A stretch of 64,000 bases of DNA, taken from NCBI GenBank assembly GCA_937930635.1, contig CALHCF010000010.1, positions 1 through 64,000 on the forward strand, read 5' to 3'. The stretch's first letter is position 1. Each line of letters starts with the position of its first letter. This stretch comes from an uncultured Rhizobiaceae group bacterium. GTDB taxonomy: Bacteria; Pseudomonadota; Alphaproteobacteria; Rhizobiales; Rhizobiaceae. The translations under genes and the position numbers were made by a program. Below the pieces are notes generated by a model. The model saw only the letters and a list, made by a program, of their open reading frames with translations. It was not told the origin of the DNA and did no database searches. Of this stretch, positions 55,767-63,658 are shown in pieces.

Positions 55767-56618
55767 ATGGCTTCCACGACAAAAGCGCCTGCTCTGAAAG
55801 GGCCTGGTCTGAAAGGGGACGTCGTTCATCTTGATCCCGTCTGGGAAGCAATGCGCGATGAAGCTTCGGCCATTGTTGCCAATGATCCTGCTATGAGCGG
55901 GTTCATCTATTCCGCTATCTTGAACCAGAAAACACTTGAAGAGGCTGTCATCCATCGCATTTGCGAGCGGCTGCATCAGCCTGAATTCTCAGCCGATACC
56001 ATCCGCACCACGTTTCGCGAGATGATGGAAGACTGGCCTGAATGGTCGGAGATCATGCGCGTTGATATCGCCGCCGTTTATGATCGTGACCCTGCTTGTA
56101 CGCGTTTTGTGGAACCAATTCTCTACTTCAAAGGGTTTCATGCCATTCAGACCCACCGTCTGGCTCATTGGGCCTGGAAGCAGGGGCGCAAGGATTTCGC
56201 GCTCTATCTGCAAAGTCGCTCAAGCCAGATTTTCCAGACCGATATCAATCCGCAGGCGCGGTTTGGTAAGGGCTTGTTCATGGACCACGCAACTGGCATC
56301 GTTGTCGGGGCGACGGCTGTTGTTGGTGATGATGTATCAATCCTTCAGGGTGTGACACTTGGAGGAACCGGCAAGGAAACAGACGATCGGCATCCCAAAG
56401 TCGGAAATGGTGTTTTGATTGGCGCTGGTGCCACGATTCTCGGCAATATCGGGGTTGGTGATTGTTCGAGAGTGGCAGCTGGATCAATGGTGCTCAAAGG
56501 TGTCCCGGAGAAAGTGACAGTCGCCGGTGTACCGGCTCGTGTTGTTGGCGTTGCAGGTTGTGCACAGCCATCACGAACCATGAACCAGATTCTGGCCGAA
56601 ACCAAAGAACAGAGTTGA
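55767..56618 (+). CDS. cysE: Serine O-acetyltransferase
   Basis: Makes O-acetylserine for cysteine synthesis. The 283-residue protein has the helical N-terminal domain (DPVWEAMRDEASAIVANDPAMSGFIYSAIL) and the left-handed beta-helix of hexapeptide repeats from about 185, with DHATGIVVGATAVVGDDVSILQGVTLGGTGKETDDRHPKVGNGV, which contains the acetyl-CoA and serine site. The C-terminal tail ARVVGVAGCAQPSRTMNQIL is typical. The ATG follows GAGACAGGAGACAAACA. A 14-bp tandem repeat begins 25 bases after the stop. Confidence 0.96.
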   Translation: MASTTKAPALKGPGLKGDVVHLDPVWEAMRDEASAIVANDPAMSGFIYSAILNQKTLEEAVIHRICERLHQPEFSADTIRTTFREMMEDWPEWSEIMRVDIAAVYDRDPACTRFVEPILYFKGFHAIQTHRLAHWAWKQGRKDFALYLQSRSSQIFQTDINPQARFGKGLFMDHATGIVVGATAVVGDDVSILQGVTLGGTGKETDDRHPKVGNGVLIGAGATILGNIGVGDCSRVAAGSMVLKGVPEKVTVAGVPARVVGVAGCAQPSRTMNQILAETKEQS

Positions 56619-56643
56619 AGTACCGCCCCTCCGGTTTTACCCA

Positions 56644-56711
56644 CTGGTCTTGCCCCGCCGGTCTTGCCTCACAGGTCTTGCCTCACCGGTCTTACCGACG
56701 GGTCTTGCAGT
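56644..56711. repeat. Five tandem copies of a 14-bp GGTCTTGCC-type repeat between cysE and the DUF3126-like gene
   Basis: Units begin at 56644, 56658, 56672, 56686 and 56700, each of the form CNGGTCTTGCCNCN with drift; the last is partial. Four are full 14-mers. The array sits 25 bases after the cysE stop and 62 bases before the DUF3126-like ATG. Confidence 0.85.
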
Positions 56712-56773
56712 GTATGGGTATTGTCGTCTAATCAGCGGTGTGGTTTTTTTGCGCGGGCGACGGATCAGGTACC

Positions 56774-57181
56774 ATGGAACAATCTGAGATTGACAGCCTT
56801 ACGGCTTACCTTTCGAGGCTTTTTAGCGAACCAGAGCTGTCGGTTCTCTTGCATCCTGAAGATGATGATCAGGCGCTTGTTGCCATTGGACAGTCTTTCT
56901 TTGCCCGCATTGAACGCGATGAGGATGAGGGAGAGCTTTCCTACAGCTTTTCCAAGGAAATTCCTGACAAGCCCTATGATGAGCTAAATGCCCATGTGAA
57001 AGAGATTTTCAATTCTACAAGCGTGGAAATTCGGCGCAGACCAAACAAACAGGATTCAGCCGAAATTTACAAAGGCGACGAATTCCTGGGCGTCCTTTAC
57101 GATGATGATGGTAATACCGAGGGCATGCAGATTTTCAATATGGCCATTCTCGATATTGATCTCATGGACGACGACGCCTGA
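56774..57181 (+). CDS. Protein with two DUF3126-like domains
   Basis: A 135-residue acidic protein. The second half, LNAHVKEIFNSTSVEIRRRPNKQDSAEIYKGDEFLGVLYDDDGNTEGMQIFNMAILDIDL, matches the DUF3126 pattern (about 70 residues, common downstream of cysE in alphaproteobacteria). The first half, LTAYLSRLFSEPELSVLLHPEDDDQALVAIGQSFFARIERDEDEGELSYSFSKEIPD, appears to be a diverged second copy: helix, strand and an acidic tail line up. Standard DUF3126 proteins have one copy. Function is unknown. The ATG at 56774 follows CAGGTACC. It is convergent with the next gene. Confidence 0.8.
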   Translation: MEQSEIDSLTAYLSRLFSEPELSVLLHPEDDDQALVAIGQSFFARIERDEDEGELSYSFSKEIPDKPYDELNAHVKEIFNSTSVEIRRRPNKQDSAEIYKGDEFLGVLYDDDGNTEGMQIFNMAILDIDLMDDDA

Positions 57182-57952
57182 TCAGCGCATCAGATAGCTG
57201 TCGATCGTCCCGATAACGAGCGCCTCTATAGCGCGCCAGCTTTCCAGCTGGTCTTTGGGGAAACGGTAACTGACGCTCAGTCCCTTACCAAGAAAAACAT
57301 CGCGAAGGCAGGTTGGGCTTGTGGGTGCTGATTCATTTTGACAGCGCGCTGCCCACACTTCGCCACCCTGAGCGTAGATGGCAAGGCGTTCATCATCATA
57401 GCCCGATCCTTTCTTCAGGGTCTGGAATTTCAGTCCCGCCGGGCCGTTTGTAGCCGGACCTTCAAACAATTTCAGATAGATGGGTTGCAGGCGCCCCGTC
57501 ATGTCGAAGCGCATTTTGCGGCCTGAAAGTGTGATGAAAATCAGTTGGGAATTCTCTCCTGATTCTTGAAACAGCGCAGCGTTTTCCGTCGAATACCCTT
57601 CACCGCTGGGCCACAGCAGCGCAAGGTCGGCTTGCTCCAGCGTTGGCTTGTCGCGTTGTGATTCAAACCGTATGAAGTTTGCTGGGATATTCAAAACGTC
57701 GTTGCCGATAATGACCATTCTCAACGCCGTATCCGTCGTAAACCCGGTCTGTGATATCTGCGACTTCAACCACGCAACGGCTCCAAAGGCGACAAGCGCA
57801 AAGGCAATCAAAAGCCCCGCAGGCACCAGCAACCGCGGGCGCAAGAGGGGGTGTGAAACACTTTGAATTGACGGGAGTTCACGCATGACCTGATGGGTGA
57901 TGACTCGCGTTGTTTTGTCAAGAAGTTGTGGGGTATCGTCAGCACTTGTCAT
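57182..57952 (-). CDS. Membrane-anchored protein of unknown function
   Basis: A 256-residue protein with one hydrophobic helix at about residues 45-65 (LLVPAGLLIAFALVAFGAVAWL) preceded by a short cytoplasmic part, and a large periplasmic part of about 190 residues. The latter contains VIIGNDVLNIPANFIRFESQRDKP near residue 90, FITLSGRKMRFDMTGRLQPIYLKLF near 150 and a DDERLAIYAQGGEVWAARCQ segment near 195. Two cysteines in the last part (Cys about 210 and 219) could form a disulfide. I do not recognise the family. The stop codon abuts that of the DUF3126-like gene. A TTG seven codons upstream is an alternative start. Confidence 0.75.
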   Translation of the reverse strand: MTSADDTPQLLDKTTRVITHQVMRELPSIQSVSHPLLRPRLLVPAGLLIAFALVAFGAVAWLKSQISQTGFTTDTALRMVIIGNDVLNIPANFIRFESQRDKPTLEQADLALLWPSGEGYSTENAALFQESGENSQLIFITLSGRKMRFDMTGRLQPIYLKLFEGPATNGPAGLKFQTLKKGSGYDDERLAIYAQGGEVWAARCQNESAPTSPTCLRDVFLGKGLSVSYRFPKDQLESWRAIEALVIGTIDSYLMR

Positions 57953-58000
57953 TGGTTCATTTGCGTTTAACAAATGATCCAGCAGCGACAGGATGACCTT

Positions 58001-58540
58001 ATGCCGATCTATGAACTTGAAGGAATTGCGCCGGACCTGGCCGGGTCAGGCCAACGCAATGAAAACTGCTGGGTGGCCCCTTGCGCAACACTGATTGGCC
58101 GGATCGTTCTGGCCAAAGACGCCAGTGTTTGGTTTGGCGCGATCCTGCGCGGTGACAATGAAGTTATTTCCGTTGGGCCGGGCAGCAATATTCAGGACCT
58201 GTGCGTGTTGCACACTGATATGGGTTTCCCAATGACAATCGGCGCCAATTGCACCATCGGCCACAAGGCCATCCTTCATGGCTGCACAATTGGTGAAAAT
58301 TCCTTGATTGGAATGGGAGCATCGGTGCTCAACGGCGCCGTTATCGGCAAAAACTGTCTTGTTGGCGCAAATGCGCTGATTCCGGAGGGGCGGGAGATCC
58401 CAGACAATTCGCTCGTGATGGGATCGCCCGGCAAAGTGGTGCGCGAACTTGATGATAAGGCGGCCATGGAGTTGAAGGCGGCCGCATATCACTATGTGGA
58501 AAATGCCAATCGGTTCCGGGACACCTTAAAAGAGGTCTGA
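58001..58540 (+). CDS. Gamma-class carbonic anhydrase family protein
   Basis: A 179-residue left-handed beta-helix protein. Hexapeptide repeats run through residues 20-150. The three zinc-binding histidines are visible in VLHTDMGFP, IGHKAILHG (near residues 70-100), and RGDNEVISVGPGSNIQD supplies the conserved Arg and Gln. MPIYELEGIAPDL opens like other gamma-CA homologues (YrdA/PaaY type). The protein could hydrate CO2 but many members lack proven activity. The start MPIY is chosen over an ATG nine codons earlier because AGGA lies upstream and family proteins begin there. Confidence 0.88.
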   Translation: MPIYELEGIAPDLAGSGQRNENCWVAPCATLIGRIVLAKDASVWFGAILRGDNEVISVGPGSNIQDLCVLHTDMGFPMTIGANCTIGHKAILHGCTIGENSLIGMGASVLNGAVIGKNCLVGANALIPEGREIPDNSLVMGSPGKVVRELDDKAAMELKAAAYHYVENANRFRDTLKEV

Positions 58541-58547
58541 AAAAGTC

Positions 58548-58579
58548 GAGGCCGGTTCGCGGGGATGCAAACCGGCCTC
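58548..58579 (+). terminator. Possible terminator after gamma-carbonic anhydrase gene
   Basis: GAGGCCGGTT and AACCGGCCTC form a perfect 10-bp stem eight bases after the stop. No T-run follows, so it may need Rho or may act as a stability hairpin. Confidence 0.45.
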
Positions 58580-58581
58580 TG

Positions 58582-58629
58582 TTGACCTGGTCTCGGTGGG
58601 GACGGGAAGTGGGGACGCGACCAGGTCAA
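58582..58629. repeat. Perfect 11-bp inverted repeat with 26-base spacer
   Basis: TTGACCTGGTC and GACCAGGTCAA, 58582-58592 and 58619-58629. The repeat lies between the gamma-carbonic anhydrase gene and the transglutaminase-like gene (36 bp after its stop on the minus strand). It could be a larger stem-loop or a protein binding site. Confidence 0.6.
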
Positions 58630-58665
58630 TGGGAGCGTCGGAATAAGAATCCCGCCGATCTGTAT

Positions 58666-59268
58666 TTAGTAGCGCGCTACCTTTGCTCTGGGGTCGCGGA
58701 TGCTTGTCCAGCGGCCACTGTGAGTTGATGATTGACGCTTGAGATAGCGGTAAGGCGTATCGACCCAGAGCTTCACGTCGGCAGCCAGGTTGTCGAGAAC
58801 AAAGTCGCCGCGGTCCGTGCGCACTGTCAAAACGGCATGTCCGTCGCCGTTTGGCTGTTTTACAACCGTGATAAGGAGGCTCGATTCCGGCCATCCCCGC
58901 TGCATGAGCATGTAGCGCTTGAGCAAGACGTAGTCTTCACAATCGCCATAGCTTTTTGGATAAGTCCAGAATTCCTCAACACCATAGGCATCCTGATCGG
59001 TAACCGGCTGGACCGAACGGTTGGCAAAATTGTTGACTTCCTGCAGGTCTGTCCAGCGCTTGCGGCTTAGTGTTGGCGCTGCCGTTGACCGGCTGCGTAC
59101 CTGACATTCCTGCGGCAATTGCTGGCAAAATTGAGCGTGACCGATTGGCTGTGATGTGCGACCAGTCAAAGGCATGTAGTTGACCGCAGAAGCCTGGTTT
59201 ATCGTCCCGAACAAACCACTTGCTGCGATGGCGACCGCCATCAGTATTTTCTTTGTTGTATTTTTCAT
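58666..59268 (-). CDS. Bacterial transglutaminase-like cysteine peptidase (BTLCP, DUF920-type)
   Basis: A 200-residue exported protein. Signal peptide: KKILMAVAIAASGLFGTINQASA. The papain-like triad of the LapG/BTLCP superfamily is visible as Cys110 in YGDCEDYVLLKR, His144 in GDGHAVLTVRT and Asp159 in FVLDNLAADV. LapG-like members cleave surface adhesins under c-di-GMP control, but the BTLCP branch in Rhizobiales is of unknown target. The ATG at 59268 is preceded by GGGGAG. The two upstream genes on the strand encode PilZ and PAS proteins, though the 349-bp gap (59269-59617) argues against a tight operon. Confidence 0.85.
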   Translation of the reverse strand: MKNTTKKILMAVAIAASGLFGTINQASAVNYMPLTGRTSQPIGHAQFCQQLPQECQVRSRSTAAPTLSRKRWTDLQEVNNFANRSVQPVTDQDAYGVEEFWTYPKSYGDCEDYVLLKRYMLMQRGWPESSLLITVVKQPNGDGHAVLTVRTDRGDFVLDNLAADVKLWVDTPYRYLKRQSSTHSGRWTSIRDPRAKVARY

Positions 59269-59617
59269 GTGTTCGTACTCCCCGTTCCACAACGAGAAGT
59301 TCACATGAAAAAATATACTTCCAAAAAATAATAATAGTCAGTTTTTATGTGAATTTATACTACATTTAATTTAAATGCGAAGGTAGTATTTCATGTTTTG
59401 ATAACCATGCCGGTTTGGCTATGCATCATTGATGGCGAGAGCATGCTTATGAGGATGGAGGAGGGGGCACAGTGCAGATCCACCACACTCTGCCAGACAT
59501 GTTGCCAGACATGTTGCAAGCCGCTCTGCACTTTGCAGGGCTGGGCTATCTCTGCAGCGTAAACACAAAAAAGCCCGCATAGGCGGGCTGAGACGAGACC
59601 GGCGATTAAGAGAGCGG
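59269..59617. other. 349-bp gap with a 12-bp tandem duplication
   Basis: The region between the transglutaminase-like gene and the PilZ gene contains an AT-rich part (59300-59400) that could hold the peptidase promoter on the minus strand. It also has a tandem repeat TGCCAGACATGT at 59491-59502 and 59503-59514, and the terminator at 59567 for the PilZ gene. No ORF with coding character was seen. Confidence 0.6.
59567..59590 (-). terminator. Rho-independent terminator after the PilZ gene
   Basis: On the minus strand CAGCCCGC, loop CTAT, GCGGGCT followed by six Ts. It lies 28 bases after the PilZ stop codon. Confidence 0.85.
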
Positions 59618-60232
59618 TTAAACCACAGACTGACCGGCCAGATTGTTTGCGGCCTGGAGTGCAGCAAATTCAATCGCAATACCTTCTTCAAAATGACGCA
59701 CGACCCTGCCTTGCATGCCACCCAGCGAGATAGCTGAACCCATTGCGGGACGAACATCGCTTTCTATGGCCGCGCCGGAAAGAGAAATATCAATGATTTT
59801 AATGGGATAAGTGCGTCCATCATCGAGACGGATCTCTGAATTTGTGTTGCGCGGAATGATGCGTTCATGACGCCGGTCATCGCGTGTGCCAAATTCCTGA
59901 CGCGCTTTGAGCCACTCAATACGCGCTGCAAGCTTCTCGCGTTTGCGCGGTGTTGCCGTGATGGAGGTTGCGAATCCATTTTCGATAAAGCGGATTACAT
60001 TGCCCTCAAGCCGTCCAACATGATCAAGATAGATGATAATTTTCTCGCTCATTGTCGGCATATGAGCGGCAATAACCGAGATATCGCCTGGCGAAATGCT
60101 GACAGCCTGACAGGGGATTTCAAGCTTGTTGGCCAGTTGGCAGCGGCCAAAAATAGCAACGGGTACACGTTCCCAGGTGCGTCGTTCTTCGTCGGTAAAG
60201 ACGTCAGAAAATTGTTCTGGATCGAGGTTCAC
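59618..60232 (-). CDS. PilZ-domain protein (one clear and one degenerate PilZ module)
   Basis: A 204-residue protein that probably binds c-di-GMP. The C-terminal module (about residues 115-190) has the RxxxR-type DDRRHERIIPRN and the D-x-S-x-x-G motif DISLSGAAIESD. The N-terminal module has ERRTWERVPVAIFGR with a similar Arg spacing, but its second motif (VSISPGDIS) is degenerate. A tandem PilZ is common in alphaproteobacteria. It is transcribed toward the transglutaminase-like gene and ends with a terminator, so it is not co-transcribed with it. Downstream effect unknown. Confidence 0.88.
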   Translation of the reverse strand: MNLDPEQFSDVFTDEERRTWERVPVAIFGRCQLANKLEIPCQAVSISPGDISVIAAHMPTMSEKIIIYLDHVGRLEGNVIRFIENGFATSITATPRKREKLAARIEWLKARQEFGTRDDRRHERIIPRNTNSEIRLDDGRTYPIKIIDISLSGAAIESDVRPAMGSAISLGGMQGRVVRHFEEGIAIEFAALQAANNLAGQSVV

Positions 60233-60464
60233 GTTGCTTGTCCATACCCGCTAAGAGACTGTCGCCAATAACAGCCGGCTAACATTACAATCAACATGGT
60301 TAACGAAATGTCATTACAGCAGGCCAGAATCCAAAAATGAGCTGGTTTTTCTTGGCTTTGGCAAAGATTGATTTAATCCACCCAACGGAAAGATCGCCAT
60401 CGCGGAACTCTTTGTTGAACTCTCCGGCCTGAGTCGGTGTTTTTTTGAGGCGCGACACTACAAT

Positions 60465-61226
60465 TTAAGAGCGACCACCATCAAACACCGTAAGATGGGC
60501 AACCTGACGGCCCGTTGGCGGAATTTCAGAATGGTCGCCATGGTGCGGCTCAGCGCGGCGGGGGCTGGTCAAAAGGCCAAAATCACGCGCATCGATCTTT
60601 CTCGGCTTTTGACGGGCAGGCGGGTCGCCACGGTCCCGCGCAATAGTAGCGGGCACGTCAAAGGGCCAGTTTGACCGAAATGCCGATGCAATTCCGCGTT
60701 GTTCTTCCCAAGGGCGAATAACACGGACGCTGCGGATGGTTTGTCTGGCTATGGGGATGGAACCCAGCCATTGGGGCATCTCTGTCGCAACGGTAATGCC
60801 AAGAATGCGGCTGTTGGGCTCGCCGTGGTGGGAGAGCGGCAGCAGCAGTGTTTCCAGATTGACCGTCCGTTCCGTAAAAGTTTCGCCCGTTGAGCAAATG
60901 AGCACGGCATATCCGTCACGCCCAAGCGAAGTGATCCAGTTTTCGGCGGATGTGCGATCCTTTCCGCTGAAGATATCGCAATATTCTTCATTCTTCAGCT
61001 CACGACCGTACAGCGCACACAGCTTGGTCCCCGCAAGGCGATATGCAGCCTTTGATACGCTGGTATCCAGGATGAACATCTCACCAAGCAGCGAACGACA
61101 GGCTGAAGGCTGGACATCGCTGCGTTCCGGCCAGTTGAAGGTTTTGCCTTTATCGGCCTCGTTTCCGGCGTTCTCGTACAGCTCCATCCAGTATTTGAGC
61201 ATTGCCTTTGTTTTCTTTTGACGCAT
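60465..61226 (-). CDS. PAS-domain protein (PAS_5, DUF1388-like)
   Basis: A 253-residue protein. The first about 150 residues form the PAS_5 domain of alphaproteobacteria: MLKYWMELYENAGN, PSACRSLLGEMFILDTSVSKAAYRLAGTKLCALYGRELKNEEYCDIFSGKD and GEPNSRILGITVATEMPQWLGS. The rest is Arg/Pro rich and low complexity. These proteins are frequent in Rhizobiales and probably sense a signal, but no output domain is visible. The ATG at 61226 begins with MRQKKTKAM. 495 bp upstream to the rhomboid gene contain a small-RNA candidate. Confidence 0.87.
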   Translation of the reverse strand: MRQKKTKAMLKYWMELYENAGNEADKGKTFNWPERSDVQPSACRSLLGEMFILDTSVSKAAYRLAGTKLCALYGRELKNEEYCDIFSGKDRTSAENWITSLGRDGYAVLICSTGETFTERTVNLETLLLPLSHHGEPNSRILGITVATEMPQWLGSIPIARQTIRSVRVIRPWEEQRGIASAFRSNWPFDVPATIARDRGDPPARQKPRKIDARDFGLLTSPRRAEPHHGDHSEIPPTGRQVAHLTVFDGGRS

Positions 61227-61429
61227 TTCTTTCCGCCCAGATTGGTTGTGTCAGCCGGTTCAGCCGCAGACTTCCCAAATTGGGACAATCCGGCTGCACG
61301 AGTGCCTTGGATGTCGGGTGCTTTGCATGGGGCGTGCCAGTTGTTTGGCTGGGACAAGAAAGTTGAGGAGGGCGGTCACAAAAGGGGGGGAACGGCGCGC
61401 CAATTGTTGACGGAAATTAACCCTAACGA

Positions 61430-61638
61430 AGACTTACGATTGCGCCTTCCGCAATGTCATGTCACCTTTGAGAGGAACTCCACGGAGTGTCATCTATCCG
61501 GACGCTCCAGCAACGCCAGAACGACAACGACAGCAAAGTTGTTCTGAAACCTATATTTGGCTATGCGCCTTTCACCGTCGGGGACGGGAAATGGGGCCGA
61601 CCAATAAGCCCGGTGCTTTATGCGCCGGGCTTTTTTTT
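61430..61638 (+). ncRNA. Candidate small RNA ending in an orphan terminator
   Basis: There is no plus-strand gene between 58540 and the rhomboid gene at 61722, yet a strong plus-strand terminator lies at 61606-61638. A transcript reading into it could start near 61430; AGAACgACAAC with GTTGTTCT near 61519-61545 and CTCC with GGAG near 61478-61488 would give local hairpins. The start is only a guess. The region 61227-61605 lacks an ORF. Confidence 0.3.
61606..61638 (+). terminator. Strong orphan rho-independent terminator
   Basis: AAGCCCGGTGC, loop TTTAT, GCGCCGGGCTT and an eight-T run; the 11-bp stem has one G-U pair. It precedes the rhomboid gene by 84 bp and follows no plus-strand coding gene. 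Confidence 0.85.
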
Positions 61639-61721
61639 GCCTGATCGTCACAAACCCGGGTCGCAACGCGCCGACACTGTATCTATGTTGGCATCATCAA
61701 AAGTGCAGGAGGCCGGGTAGT

Positions 61722-62465
61722 TTGAGCGATTGGCAAAAAGACATCGATCAGGATGGTTCGTCGCGGCGGCCCTCAGACAATCCGCCTGCTTTCAATGTAC
61801 CGGGGATGGTATTGCTTCTGGGCACCATGATGATTGCCGTTCATGCGGCGATAACCTGGCTTGCCAACGATGAGACCTATTTCTGGGTATTGGAGGTGTT
61901 TGCCTTTGTCCCCATCACAATGACAATGCCGCCCTCCCATCTTATCGAACCGCTTGCCCGGTTCTGGAGCCCGTTTACCCACGCATTCCTGCATGGGGAC
62001 TGGACCCATCTCATTGTTAATCTGATCTGGTTGATGGCTTTTGGCAGTGCGGTGGCGAAACGCCTGGGTGCGGCTCGGTTTTTGATTTTCATGGCGCTGG
62101 CAAGCGCCGCCGGGGCGGGGGCTCATTATGTGTTCCATATGGCAAGCAACATACCGGTGATCGGAGCATCCGGTGCTGTTTCAGGATGCATGGGGGCTGC
62201 GGCGCGGTTTGCTTTCGTTCCTGGCCGCCCTGTTGAACAGGCCGCGACGGGGCCAGCCCTGTCATTGATTGCATCGCTTCAAAACCGGGGTGTCATGACT
62301 TTTGTGGTGATCTGGTTTGGTCTTAACTGGCTGTTTGGTGCCGGAATTATTCCGATGCCAGGCGTGGAAGGGTCAATTGCCTGGGAGGCCCATATGGGTG
62401 GGTTTCTTTTTGGACTGCTGGCGTTTTCGAGCTTCGACCCGGTGCCCAGGGCCGCATCAATCTGA
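61722..62465 (+). CDS. Rhomboid family intramembrane serine protease
   Basis: A 247-residue protease with six to seven helices. HAFLHGDWTHLIVNLIWLMAFG near residue 92 is the conserved first-loop region with the HxxxN element, IGASGAVSGCMGAAARF near residue 148 carries the catalytic Ser (GxSG), and EAHMGGFLFGLLAF near residue 225 holds the catalytic His. The likely start is a TTG at 61722 with AGGAGG nine bases before it; an in-frame ATG at 61620 lies inside the terminator and is unlikely. The 3' end overlaps the patatin gene by nine bases in convergent orientation. Confidence 0.9.
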   Translation: MSDWQKDIDQDGSSRRPSDNPPAFNVPGMVLLLGTMMIAVHAAITWLANDETYFWVLEVFAFVPITMTMPPSHLIEPLARFWSPFTHAFLHGDWTHLIVNLIWLMAFGSAVAKRLGAARFLIFMALASAAGAGAHYVFHMASNIPVIGASGAVSGCMGAAARFAFVPGRPVEQAATGPALSLIASLQNRGVMTFVVIWFGLNWLFGAGIIPMPGVEGSIAWEAHMGGFLFGLLAFSSFDPVPRAASI

Positions 62466-63473
62466 CGCGGTCTCATCACTTACTGGTGCGGGAGCGGCCA
62501 GCGCCTGAAGGCGGTGCACCTCCCTCTTGGCGGCCTCATAACCCAGATCGATTGCCTCACCGGCGCGATGAAATTCGGCCAGACCAATGCTGCCCACTGC
62601 GGGTATGATCGATATGTCGGGCGGATCACCCGCAAGGCGTGAGCGCGCGATACGGTCCTGAATGATGTTGAAGGCTTCCACCATGACACCGGTTACGCCC
62701 AGGGCCTTGCCTAGCTTGACAATGGCTGAGTTGCCCAGCCCGCGTACCCGGGTTTCGGCGGTTTCTTCGGTTTCCTCATCGTTAAGCGAGTCGGCACTCA
62801 CGTTACGAACCACCGTGCCGCGTCCAAAAATATCCGATGACAAATTAACGGCGACAACGGCGTCGGCTTCAAATGCGCGGCACACGGGAACCGGAACCGG
62901 ATTGACCAGCGCACCGTCCACCAGCACGCGGTTGTTCAGCACCACCGGCTCAAAAATTCCCGGAAGTGCATAGGACGCCCGCACCGCCTCGATAAGCGGT
63001 CCTCTGGTCAGCCAGATCTCATGTCCGGTATTGATCTCTGTTGCGACGCAAACCAGCGGACGATCCAGTGATTCAATACGAATGTCGCCCAGATGCTCTT
63101 CCATGCGCTCAGCGAGCTTGTAACCCGATATCAAACCAGAGCCGCGAAGACTTAGGTCGAGGAGACCGACAATGCGTCGGGGAGTGAGGGTTCTTGCAAA
63201 TTCTTCCAGCTCGTCCAGCTTGCCGGCAAGATAGCATCCCCCAACCAGCGCTCCAATCGAGGTGCCGGCGATCATGCGCACGGGAATCCCGGCCTCGTCC
63301 AGCGCCCGAAGGACGCCGATATGGGACCATCCCCGGGCAGCCCCTCCGCCCAGTGCAATCGCGATACCATTGTGTTTTTCGCCACCGCCATGACCGGCCA
63401 GCCGGCCACGTTCCGGTTGCACCACGGGGTCTGTGGTTTTGGAGGTGTCGACGATTTCGGCGTCATCGGTCAC
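62457..63473 (-). CDS. Patatin-like phospholipase family protein
   Basis: A 338-residue hydrolase of the patatin/RssA type. IALGGGAARGWSHIGVLRAL near residue 38 is the oxyanion-hole glycine loop, GTSIGALVGGCYLAG near 68 has the catalytic Ser (GxSxG), and VDGALVNPVPV near 185 has the catalytic Asp (DGA/G). It should act on lipid esters; bacterial RssA-like members are poorly known. In Rhizobiales it is usual next to hisI, which lies 185 bp upstream here. The gene is convergent with the rhomboid gene. Confidence 0.9.
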   Translation of the reverse strand: MTDDAEIVDTSKTTDPVVQPERGRLAGHGGGEKHNGIAIALGGGAARGWSHIGVLRALDEAGIPVRMIAGTSIGALVGGCYLAGKLDELEEFARTLTPRRIVGLLDLSLRGSGLISGYKLAERMEEHLGDIRIESLDRPLVCVATEINTGHEIWLTRGPLIEAVRASYALPGIFEPVVLNNRVLVDGALVNPVPVPVCRAFEADAVVAVNLSSDIFGRGTVVRNVSADSLNDEETEETAETRVRGLGNSAIVKLGKALGVTGVMVEAFNIIQDRIARSRLAGDPPDISIIPAVGSIGLAEFHRAGEAIDLGYEAAKREVHRLQALAAPAPVSDETASD

Positions 63474-63658
63474 GGCTTCAGCCTTCGTGGTCGTTTGTTG
63501 TCGGCGTCTGAGGTCGGTGAGTGATTTGCCTTTCCCATGCGATTACACACAAGCCCGCACTTCCTCGCCGCACTTCCTCTTTGTCCCGTTTTCAAGTGTG
63601 CAAAAAAACGATGACCAACCGGTAAAATGCGACAGGAAAAAGAAGTTTGCAAATCAGG

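Noticed and set aside
61430..61638. RNase P RNA, SRP RNA or tmRNA in the orphan terminator region
   Set aside because: The conserved cores of these RNAs are not visible; only a generic small-RNA candidate is kept.
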